Of a stretch of DNA of 64,000 nt, positions 26,996 through 37,867 are shown piece after piece. Positions within the stretch are counted from its first letter, which is position 1, and every line of letters starts with the position of its first letter. Under the pieces are notes generated by a model. That model made no database searches, had not been told where the DNA came from, and saw nothing but the letters and a program-made list of their open reading frames with translations. Both the position numbers and the translations under genes were made by a program. This DNA is from Axinella damicornis (Eukaryota > Porifera > Demospongiae > Axinellida > Axinellidae). The DNA is taken from NCBI GenBank assembly GCA_963931865.1, contig OZ007505.1:6075273-6139272 (forward strand). Direction: 5' to 3'.

Positions 26996-29900
26996 ATGTT
27001 GTTGATGAACATGTCTCTTAGTGGAAACAGAATCTTGGTGGTAGTGGCTGTGTGTTACTGTCTGTTTCAGTGCGCCACCTGCGCCCCTCTGGAAGGGAGT
27101 CGTGACGGCAAGGGGAAGACAATGGATCCGGAGGATCTCTGCTCAGTGTGTTTGGTGCGCACTTGATGAATAATTTATATAGGAATTCCTTGTAGAATAA
27201 GTTCACAAGCAGTCTAGACATTCATTTATTGTCAGAATATCATCGTTCATGACAGTCTTTACCAGCTAAAATTTGATATGGTGTGTGGCATAGATCTGAA
27301 TTGGTTAGGTGATGAGATACATAATTGTTTGAAGCGGTACACAAATACAAGCACTCTGAATTGGTACTAGAGTGGTTTCTTAAGACATGTATATTCACAC
27401 ACGTGCACACACAGGAGGTTGTCAAATTGGCACAGCATGCGGTGGACTCCAATGCCACTCTGGACGACATCCTTCCACTGGCAGAGCGAGTGTGCGAGTA
27501 CGCTCTCGGCGTGATCTGGAAGTTTGTTGGCATGTATATGTGCCCTGGAGTAATCAAGTCCTATGCTCCAGTGGTAAGAGCTTGATCTCTTAAAATATGA
27601 CGATGATAGTAAATTTTGTTACATTTTACAGTTTGTTACATGTATGATTAACATCATGACATTTTGATGTAAGATCCATGAGTCATACTCCCTCAAATCT
27701 GTGTCTGATTTATGTTGCTGGCTGTAAATGTAACAAAATATCGCAGACTTCGATGTCAAAGTTAATTATTGCTTCCTGTGAATGTTTGTTCTGCTTGCTA
27801 TTCACAGATCCAGTATGTTCTCTCAAGAGAGATAATTGACCCTCATGAAATATGTGAAGCATTTCACATCTGCAAACCAACTTCAGTTCGTACTCATCAA
27901 GGCAGGGGTTCCCCCTTCTTCCAGCGTATCAGCAAGCACATTGACTCTGTAATGAAACAACATACCAGGACAAGAGAGTTTGATAGTAAACTGCAGCTGC
28001 CGTCTAGCAGTCTGAGTGACTTGGAACTGCAGCAGTACAGCGTCAGGACTGGTGCTCACGAGCAGACCCGCCGGAGGAGGAGTGGTATGAGACTGGGTGG
28101 TGATTCCGGTACTGTCACCTTCCTGCAGCTGACGGACATCCACTTTGACAAGAAGTATGCAGAGGTGAGCAACCTCTAAGAGTTCTTGTCAAAAGGGACA
28201 GGAGAAATCTTGCCCCCAGGCCATTCCTGCCTCCAGTATGGAACGAAACTAAAGTAAGAGTGAGGATCAGAGTGAGGATCAGTTGGTATTCAGCTGAAGT
28301 CTCTTGGCAATGCTGCTGCATTTAGCTTGTTTTCTGCTCCTCTGTCCCGGGCCGGGGTCTGGGCCTAGTGGCGTACTGGTCAGAGCATGTGACTAGCATT
28401 AAAAAATTATTCCCAGCTGATGTCAGACAATTTTGGAACGGGCCCCAGCTCATAGACTCATGCCTCTTTGGCAGGTTGTAGATTAATCTGTGAGAGTCCA
28501 ACAAATTGACTGTGACCACATTACAACCCTAAGCTTTTGTGGGTTTCCAGTAATGTGCTGATCAGCTAAGTGACCACTGCTGACCTTGACTGGAAGAGAA
28601 ATGATCAGGCAACTTCAAATGTTCTGGTCAGTTTAAACTGAAACTAGCTAGCCAGTTGGGCTTCTATAATGTACCCTTTGGGCTTCTGATCCTTCCTAAT
28701 TAATGGCTTTTATGGTCTAGCAAAAATGTACCCTTTGCCCTTTGGTTGTTTTAGCACCACTTGAAGTACTTGACTAGGAAGGGTGAAGCACTACAGCTTC
28801 AGTAGCGTGGGTTGTGAGTGGTTCCTGAGTCCAGACCTTTTGATGGGGCAAGTGATAGAAGCAAGCAGGGGGAGCGTCTGGCGAATAACCTGACCATTTT
28901 GATGCAGTGGCTGATCAGTCATGCTCAAGTTTGAAAAACAACGTTTGCAAGATCGGGATTAGTGTGCGTGATAGTTGTGCTCATGTAAGCAACAGTTTCT
29001 CAAGCAGAACAAGACCATCATGCAGAACACCTGCGATAGCATGCTTGGGTGATTGGCAAGCACACATTCACAATAGAATGAGTGTGACTCTACGTTTCAG
29101 CGTATCACTCAACAATTGTCATGAGATGATGTTTGGAAAATTGATTGGTGCTGCCAACTTCCTTGCAGTGGAAAATTATAGTTTGAAACTTAAAAGTTGT
29201 AAGACTGTTTCTCTTTTCTCCACCGCTGCGAGATTAAAATCTGGGCGGAGGCCTGGGAACGAGGCTACTGCCTGTGTAGGTCGGTGTACTCTGTACATGC
29301 GGCTGTCAGGCTTTCACACCATTATTAAAACATGTGACCATTTGATAGTGAGGTGATGTGATAGTGGGGTGATTTGAGCTACAATTGTGATAGAAAACTT
29401 TGAACCTATAGCAGTATCATACCACCTATCAAGCATGTCAGGTGATACGCAATGATGGCTTGCATTCTGCATTGATCCCTGTTGAACATCCCAGGCCTCC
29501 TCCATCCTCCCCACAATTCCTACCTTCACTGCATGTAACTCCCTTCCTCCCTCCCTCCCCTCCCTCCCTCCTTCCCTCCTTCCCTCCCTCCCTCCCTCCC
29601 TCCCTCCCTCCCTCCCTCCCTCCCTCCCTCCCTCCCTCCCTCTCCCTCCCTCCCCCCTCCCTCCCTCCCTCCCTCCCTCCCTCCCTTCCCTCCCCTCCCT
29701 CCCCCGCCCTCCCTCCCTCCCTTCCCTCCCCTCCCTCCCTCTCTCCCTCCCTCCCTACCTCCCTCATTCCCTCCCTCCCTCATTCCCTCCCTCCCTGCCT
29801 GCCTGCCTCCCTCCCTCCCTCCCTCCCTCCCTCCCTCCCTCCCTCCCTCCCTCCCTCCCTCCCTCCCTCCCTCCCTCCCTCCCTCCCTGCAGGGATCTCA

Positions 29901-32900
29901 CCCACACTGTCACTTGTACTTGTGTTGCAGGAGCTGGTACAATGGAACTGTGAGTTACGAATCAAACTGATAGATATACCAGTGCGCATATTGCCTTGTG
30001 TGGTCGTAATCCAATTCCCGTCTATAGTTGAGGGTTAGGCACATTACAAATTGTGTATCATGTGATACTGATAGGTGACAGCCTCACAATTGGTGGTTAC
30101 TGGAGACTCAATGGTTGCTAGAAGCAACCTCAATTTTCTAGGGGTCGATCATGCCCAGCTAGATTCCATGGCCTCTCTACTTTGAAATGCTTCTTTCAGG
30201 AAAATAGGTACGTAGCGTGATGTAGTAGAGTAAGGGTCCATTTAACCATTCTAGGCAGAATCTTTAGGTCTTGGCTCCAGAAGTGTCCATAAATAGCCAC
30301 ACATCTATACACGACCTCACATTCACACATCCACCTCACATCCACCCACCTCACATCCTCACACCCACCTCATCCTCACACCCGCCTCACATCCACACAC
30401 ACACCTCACATCCACACACCCACCACATACTCACCTCGCATCCACATACTCACCTCGCATCCACCCACCCACCTCACATCCACACACACCTCACATCCAC
30501 ACACACACCTCACAGGGGTCAGCTGGCTACTATGGTGCCTACGAGTGTGACCTACCAATGGCCACATTAGAGCTGGTCATAGACACAGTCAAGAAACTGG
30601 ACCCTCAGCCAGACTTTGTCGTTTTCACAGGTATGATTGTGTACGCTACAGAGGCAGAGTTTATGTAGCCTCGTTTCTAGGCCATTCCCACCTCCAGTCT
30701 TTGATCACTTACAATATGCAAATACAGAAGGGGAAGGCCTGGGAGAGTTAGTCACATGTGGTGATGTCATTGAGATTCTTCGTTGGGCACCACCCTTGTG
30801 TGTCTACCATCTGTCTACCTGATATCGCTGCACGTGACTGTATCTCCCAGGCCTTCTCCCTCCGTATCAAACAATCCAAGACGAGAGATTGGAAAGGCCT
30901 GGGAATGAGATTAGACTTTATGTGCTCTCATGCACTGGTTTATCTTATGTTGCCTGGGGTAGTCTCTCCTTTACGGCTGTGACTGTTGAGACCCCATGTA
31001 CCATTGAAATCATGTGGCTTACTCTGTTGTTCTGCATACTGTTGAAGTCATGCAGAAGTGAACGCGGGTTCTGTCCACACTGGTTAGAAGTGGTTGGCCC
31101 CAACCCCCCCCCCCCCCCCCCCCCCCTCTCGCCTTGTTTGACCTCCTCTCATGCTACTAGGGTAATGCACCAATGTTCGGCCACCATCAATAGTCGGCCG
31201 CTCACCACAGAAGACAGGAAGTAGCAGCCCCTCCCATTCATGCACTGGAGGCTGCGCCACCACTCTATTGCAGTTCAGAACTGGAGTAGCTAGCAGATCT
31301 GTACTTTAGTCTGGCAACAACGTGCCTAGAAATCTCGTCATCCGAATATTGCGCAAATCGGTGTGTTAAACCAATGCACGGACAAGCTACTGTAAAATGG
31401 CAAGTAAACAACTACTAAGGATTGTAATACAAGTTCCAGCAAGTACTACTACCTCCCCATGCACTCTTCCTCAGGTGACAATCCTCCACATGAGATCTGG
31501 AATGAGACGTTCTCCTCCCAGCTGGAGGCTTCCCACTTTGTGATAGACTACCTGGCCCAGCAGCTGCCCAACATCACCATCTACCCCGCCATAGGAAACC
31601 ACGGCAAGTCTAGACTCACCTATCAGCCTATCAGTGCTCGCAGCATGAGAAAGGGGGTGGTTACAATCGTGTTAACGTCATAGAAGAACAGAAGGATGTA
31701 TGGACAAAGATCACAAACCGCGTTGTCAGTCACATTGAGGTGTTTAGCGTGTAATAGCTAGTACTCTGCCCATTTCTCTGTTGTCTTTCAAGTCACTTTT
31801 TCCTTGGTGGGCCCTCCAACGACAATGGTGATCGGCTCATTTGCCCAAACTTTGCTGCCATACAATTCTAACTCTGTCCATTTACCAGTAAATTTTGTGC
31901 GGACATTGTCTGGTTTCCAAGCGTTATCATGGTCTTTTGATTGATTCAAGTGTTACATGTATAGCTGTATTGTCTATGTGCTAGTGCAGTAGAGATAACA
32001 TTGGTGTGTGTGGGGAAAAAACAACAACATCTACCGCATAAATTTTGCACAGACTCAAACAAGGAATTTCATGTTGAAGTCCATTGTCACGTGTGATGGT
32101 TTTTATCTTTGCAGAGACATGGCCACAGAGTGAGTTCTTGGGGAGCTTAACAGACTACCAGGTAAGAATGAGCTTTGGTCCATGCACCTTTATGCCTCCT
32201 TCTTTACCCCCTTGTTCTGTTCTCCCTCCCTCCCTCCCTCCCTCCCTCCCTCCCTCCCTCCCTCCCTCCCTCCCTCCCTCCCTCCCTCCCTCCCTCCCTC
32301 CCTCCCTCCCTCCCTCCCCCCTCCCTCCCTCCCCCCCCCTCCCTCCCTCCCTCCCTCCCTCCCTCCCTCCCTCCCTCCCTCCCCTCCCCTCCCCTCCCTC
32401 CCCCCCCCTCCCTCCCTCCCTCCCTCCCTCCCTCCCTCCCTCCCTCCCTCCCTCCCTCCCTCCCTCCCTCCCTCCCTCCCTCCCTCCCTCCCTCCCTCTC
32501 CCCTCCCTCCCTCTCCCCTCCCTCTTAGAATCTCACAAAGACACTAGCCCACTACTGGATGAAGTTTGTCGACCTACCCCCTGAAGCTGTGACCACCATC
32601 ATCAAGGGAGGGTACTACTCCATGAACATCACAGACAAGCTCAGACTGATATCATTCAACTCTAACTATGGGTAAGGATGTCCGGTGGAGCATAGGGAGA
32701 CTCAGCATAGCGCCACTGGCATCTAGTGCCAGTTAAATTAATAAGACTACTCCACCCATACTCATACTTCCTTCTTGATCATCATTACCACGTGTGCATG
32801 TGCACAGCAGGGGTTAAGTGACCTAGATGAGCATGTTTTCGACCTCTTGCCGTGGAAGTCACATGCGCATGATAGTGTACGTGGGCAGCCATTTACACTG

Positions 32901-34888
32901 AATCTTTCCAAGCTTTTTATATGCAACTTATGTTTTTGTCCACACAGCTATGCTGTGAACTTCTACTCATTTCTGAATAATCAAGATCCGTCCAATCATG
33001 AGCAGAATGACTGGATAATGGAGCAGCTAGCACAGGCTAAAAAGGCTGGTCAGAAGGTGAGTCACTTATTTTGGTCATCTGATTGCTGACCAATCCAGGG
33101 ATGGACCCATGGAACCCTAGTTTTTTCTCGAGGTGTTTTTTCAGTTCCTAGAACAGATACATGTACATGTATGTGACTTTAACCACACCCACCAATTAGT
33201 AAACTTGCAATCAAGTCTCCTGGGAAACCCCCTTCCCCTCCATCCCCACTCCCCTCCATCCCCCCTCCCTCTCCCCCTCCATCACCCCTCCCTCTATCCC
33301 CCTCCATCTCCCCTCCTCCCCTCTCCATTACTGTCAATTCCCCTCTCCATCCTCGTCGATCCCCATCCCCCTCGATCCCCATCTTCCCTCCCCCTCCCCT
33401 CCCTCCATCATCCCACCCTCTCACTTGCTCTCAACGCAGGTATTGGTGATATCGCATATCCCTCCAGGTAGCGTAGGTAACCATGCTGCCTATGGTGAAT
33501 TCTACCTCAACATGACAAGGCAGTTCTCTGAGACCATAGTGGGACACCTCTTTGGGCACACACACATGGACGAGATAGAACTGGTACGACATATATGTGG
33601 TCTTCAAGGGCAAGAGGTCCTTTTACTTCATTCACACATTCACACACCCACACACATGCACATCACATATTGCACACACTCATCCGCATACATACACATT
33701 CACACACACACCACACATACACACTCGCCCCCCCCCCCCCCCCACACACACACACACCACATACACACTCGCCCCCACACACACACTCGCCCCCACACAC
33801 ACACTGCCACACACATACACATCCACACACACACACACCACACATACACACTCGCCCCCACACACACACTGCCACACACATACACACTCACTACACACTC
33901 ACATGCACACACACATTCACCACACACACATGCACACACATTCACCATACACACACCACACACACACACACACACACATCCCTTTCTCATGCACACAGGT
34001 TCGAGATGCAGATGGTGTGTATGGCACTGTGCTGGTTGCTCCCTCGGTGACACCATATGGATTCATGAACCCCTCCTTCCGAGTGTTCACCATGGATGCA
34101 GATACCCTCCAGCTGCTTGGATACCAACAGTATCACCTGAACCTTACCAAGGCAAATGGTGAGGGATATACAGTAGCTACNNNNNNNNNNNNNNNNNNNN
34201 NNNNNNNNNNNNNNNNNNNNNNNNNNNNNNNNNNNNNNNNNNNNNNNNNNNNNNNNNNNNNNNNNNNNNNNNNNNNNNNNNNNNNNNNNNNNNNNNNNNN
34301 NNNNNNNNNNNNNNNNNNNNNNNNNNNNNNNNNNNNNNNNNNNNNNNNNNNNNNNNNNNNNNNNNNNNNNNNNNNNNNNNGAGCTAGCTGCCCAGAATGT
34401 CACTCCAGAGTTTGAGCTGGTCTACAACACTGCTGAGGAATATGGTTTGAAAGACCTATCGCCACAGTCCTATGCCGACCTTGTGGAAAGGTGAGTGGAG
34501 CTAGCTATGTACAGTTAGTCAGGTAGTGTACTTAACTTAACCATGGCATGAAGTGGTGTAAAGTCAAGGGGCAGTCATTCCAATGTGCTATGGGAGGGTT
34601 TGCCTGCTAAATAGTTCTTCATCAAAAGTCCAAAGTCCTGAATAAGGAGTGAATAATATTATAATCATAGCAAGAATCAAGGCATCCTGATACTGAAGTT
34701 ATTATACCGCCCATTGCAGGTTTACAAATGGTGAATCTAGCACTGAACTGGACCATTACCACTACAACATCCACGGGAGAAGTATGTTTTTCGAGGAAAC
34801 TTGCGGTGACATTTGCAAATGGGAGACGCTATGCACAGTCAACAATGTCATCAGTACAGAGGTGTTCAAGTGCCTTGCCAAACTTTAA
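26996..34888 (+). CDS. SMPD1: Acid sphingomyelinase (sphingomyelin phosphodiesterase)
   Basis: Secreted/lysosomal zinc phosphodiesterase cleaving sphingomyelin to ceramide and phosphocholine. Exons: 26996-27154, 27415-27573, 27808-28164, 29893-29949, 30516-30630, 31475-31603, 32115-32161, 32529-32671, 32948-33056, 33440-33583, 33999-34158, (gap) 34381-34490, 34720-34888; phases agree throughout except across the gap. Domains: signal peptide ([19 protein letters not shown]), saposin-B domain (exons 1-3), metallophosphatase domain, C-terminal Cys-rich region. Metal ligands seen: LTDIHFD (D216, H218), [17 protein letters not shown] and GHTH. The 57-nt exon 4 (CHLYLCCRS) matches the family's Cys-rich loop before CDLP. 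Intron 6 uses a GC donor. Several introns are filled by microsatellites abutting the acceptor. Start ATG 26996 was chosen because it begins the signal peptide. Confidence 0.92.
28165..29540. other. Large intron 3 of the sphingomyelinase gene, no nested gene seen
   Basis: Contains a single-ended copy of the GGCCTGGGAACGAGGCTA motif (about 29250) but no supported coding region. Confidence 0.5.
29541..29890. repeat. (CCTC)n microsatellite forming the acceptor tract of exon 4
   Basis: About 350 bp of CCCTCCCT-type repeat runs into CTGCAG and the 57-nt exon at 29893. Pro-Ser-Leu and Gly-Gly-Arg-Glu open frames across it are artefacts. Confidence 0.95.
30290..30514. repeat. CACCTCACATCCA repeat before exon 5
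   Basis: Degenerate CACAYCCACCTCACATCC tandem repeat running straight into the acceptor CACCTCACAG of exon 5 (30516). Confidence 0.9.
30669..30910. mobile_element. Cluster of GGCCTGGGA hairpin MITE ends in intron 5
   Basis: TAGCCTCGTTTCTAGGCC near 30669, an inverted pair AGGCCTGGGAGA/TCTCCCAGGCCT (about 30738 and 30843), and a final AAGGCCTGGGAATGAGATTA near 30893. Probably nested TAGCCTCG-family elements. Confidence 0.55.
32221..32526. repeat. (CCTC)n microsatellite forming the acceptor tract of exon 8
   Basis: About 300 bp of CCCTCCCT with short C-runs, followed at once by CTTAG and exon 8 (32529). Confidence 0.95.
33228..33430. repeat. CCCTCC/CCATC low-complexity tract before exon 10
   Basis: Degenerate CCCCTCCATC repeat upstream of acceptor TCAACGCAG (exon 10 at 33440). 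Confidence 0.85.
33620..33985. repeat. (CA)n compound microsatellite before exon 11
   Basis: CACACA with ACTCGCCCCCACAC subrepeats, leading to CATGCACACAG and exon 11 (33999). Confidence 0.9.
34181..34380. other. Assembly gap (200 N)
   Basis: Exactly 200 N, probably of nominal length. It lies between exon 11 and the next coding piece of the sphingomyelinase gene, so part of the protein may be missing. Confidence 0.98.
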
Positions 34889-34982
34889 TATTGTGTGGAT
34901 ATCTAATTTGCTATGCCCACAGGTGTTTCGTCTATTTATTTCCCCTCCTGGTATGATCACATTCTGTTGTATGTATGCATTT

Positions 34983-34988
34983 AATAAA
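34983..34988 (+). terminator. Polyadenylation signal AATAAA of the sphingomyelinase gene
   Basis: Canonical AATAAA 95 bp after the stop codon. Confidence 0.65.
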
Positions 34989-35470
34989 CCAAACTGCTGA
35001 TTTATTTTGCACATAACATCAAAGCAATGGTGCTGTACACTCAAAACCCACCTAGTGAGAAATTATTGTTATGGGACTTGTGGGTTATGTGCTATAGCCC
35101 ACTAGTTTATACATTTATCCCTCAGTTACACCCATCCATGCACCCACCGTTGATCTCCTCTGGTACAGAGCCTCTGCCACTGGTGCCCTTGTAGTTGACT
35201 CCAAATGCTGTTCTATAAGCAAGTAGGATGATGCTCAGACCAGCCTGGTATATACTACTACGATGAGGGCAACCCATGCCTGCTTTATGCTTGTGTAGGC
35301 AGAGCACTGCTGAAGAGTGAGCACTGCTGAGGAGTGAGGACCAGAAACTATCATTGTAGCCTCTAATTATTCCGAAGACGGCAGCTCAGCCCCACCCACT
35401 ATCACAAAATGGGCGTTTCGGGGAAATCCCTTACCTTTGCTGCCCGGCTCCACATGCTACGTACAGGACA
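34989..35470. other. Intergenic region between sphingomyelinase and TDH2
   Basis: No gene seen. It must hold the TDH2 promoter. Unlike TDH1, TDH2 does not carry the 12240-12453 upstream sequence. Confidence 0.5.
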
Positions 35471-37828
35471 ATGGCTCTTACAGTGTCGACCAAGCGGTTG
35501 GTGAAGCGACGTGCTGGTCCCTCATACGAATACAAGGAGGTTACCCTGCCAAACCCCCAGGGAGACGAGTTGCTGGTGAGGGTTGGGAAGGTGGCGCTGT
35601 GCGGAACTGATATCAATCTCTACCTGTGGAACGATGGTATGAACGTGTGTGCGTACAAAAGCAGTGCGTGTTCATCCAGCTACATTTTTAGGCCCATGGA
35701 TAATACACACTAACGCTGGTATCTGCTATCCATGCCCAGGCTCCTCCATCTTTGGTTATGCCTGGTAAGGTAAGGCTGGGTAACTTAGTCTCACGGGCCA
35801 GCCTCTCGCCACTACAGTCTGGCCCATGAGACTAGGGTACAAGCTTCCTGGTCACAGCTGTGACTACATCGAATATGGGAGTGTCACCCCCTTGACTTTG
35901 AACGTAGGTTAAGGGTAACTTGGAACATGTTTCTAGCGCTGAGGAGGCTCACAGACTTGGTACACAGTGGCATAGCTAGGATTTCTGTGATGCCAGGGCC
36001 TGAGTACTGCATGCCACTGCCAAAGGCAGTGAATAGCTAGAAGTGCGTGGTGCCGATCCAATCCGTGCGAAGCGCGGACAGTGGTGTGGGTTGCAAACGG
36101 GGCTGTTACTTAACCCCTGTTGTTTGTTGCGCCTGTTGTGATTATGTCTCCTTTTCCCCTGTTTGTAGTTGCCAAGTCAATTGCTGAGATACCCTTTACA
36201 CCAGGCCACGAGATGGTTGGAGAGGTGAGCAACACCCCCCAACACCACACCGTATGAATGCGCATGCACACAGTAGTGTTTGCAATAGATTTCCTCAATA
36301 CTCATTCATACAGATAGTGGGAGTTGGACCCGACGTTCCCCCAGAGTATGCAGTGGGAAGGAGGGTGTGTGTGGAGAACCACTTCTACTGTGGTCACTGC
36401 TACCAGTGCACACATGGTACACCTTAGTTGTGATGTGTGCACCACATGATTTTAGTGAGCAAAATTGGTCCCCTACCATCTTTTTTTCCTCCCTGTGTCC
36501 TGATGCAGAATGTTGATTGTGGGTCGATCATGCACTATAAGAGTGTACTGGTGTTGGTAACGGCCACCACTGCATATTATTGTTTCCAGGCCTCTTCCCG
36601 GCTTACCATACATACATACAGCAAGTAATGGACTAGTGATCGAACATCTTCATGCAAGAGTTGATGATTTGAGCCTACATTTTAGAGATGTTCCTCCTGG
36701 TGAAGCACATTCCAAGCAATAACTATTCGTCTCTGTTTGTTCATCCTCTAGACTTGAAGCATATCTGCCAGAATCTTAACCAGTTTGGATACGGTAAAGG
36801 AACACTGCATGGCGGCCTCTCTGAGTACACCATCATCCCAGCAAAGTATGCCTACCTGCTGAAGACCAGCCTCAGTGACTCCAAGGCTGCCATTCTGGAA
36901 CGTATGTGACTGTGTGTTGATGTAGTGCATCTCTACCCTTGCAAAAGGCACAGAGACACCATTGCTAACTGCATAGTTTTTCCTGTATGTGTGTCCCCAC
37001 CACACACAGCAAACTGCCACTTGCAACTGTAGTATGTGCACATAGGACGACACTAGGCCTTGTACCCAGGCCTTCTCACCCCAATGTTTGTTGATTGCAG
37101 TACATCACTGCATGTGACGAGTTTTTTTCATCAGGCTTCCCCATGTTGGTACTGCAAGCGACAATTGTTGGGGTGAGAAGGCCTGGGTGTGAGGCTAACT
37201 TTAGGTAACACGGGGTGATTATTAGAACATTCTTGTATTGCCAAGAACATCAGAATTGTGTGTATAGCACAAGCATGAACAACCAATTTGTCTTTTCATT
37301 ACAGCATGCGGGGTTGCACACCAGGCTCTCGAGGGGATAGAGCCGAAGGGAGAGGACATCCTAGTACAAGGTGGAGTCAGTCTGCAAATAGATTTCAACC
37401 TCTGAATATTTTGGTCTGTTCGCTACGCAGGCTGTGGTCCTGTGGGACTTCTTGCTGTTGGTATTGCCAAGGTCTTGGGGGCCACCAAAGTGTGAGTCAC
37501 CTATATGGCATGGTGTGCAGTCACCTATAGCATGGTGTGCACATGTTTAGTGCTCATACGGATCAGAGCTCGATCGACTAAACGTAAGAGTAAGTTTACA
37601 GGACAGAGTGATGTAGGTAGTGATTAGAGTGAGTAATATATAACAGTTACTTTATTCTTCAATTATGCCTCGGATAAGAATGATGAGCTTTTCCACTGCT
37701 TTAGGCCATCACATACAATTGCCAATGGGCATATAATTATTATGGGTAAACATTACCACAGAGTTATATATCTCCTTCAGCTCAATTGGAAAGGAGGTAG
37801 CCTCGGTCCCAGGCTCTCTCCTCAAAGC

Positions 37829-37867
<39 letters not shown>

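Noticed and set aside
29442..30038. Long Pro-Ser-Leu-rich and Gly-Arg-Glu-rich proteins on both strands
   Set aside because: They are translations of a CCTC microsatellite; only the 57-nt exon at 29893-29949 inside the stretch is real coding sequence.
32084..32584. Pro/Ser/Leu repeat protein
   Set aside because: Translation of the second CCTC microsatellite, which is an intron of the sphingomyelinase gene.
33597..34415. His-Thr repeat protein continuing across the N gap
   Set aside because: Reads through a CA microsatellite and 200 unknown bases; only the exon parts at 33999-34158 and after 34380 are coding, in the sphingomyelinase frame.
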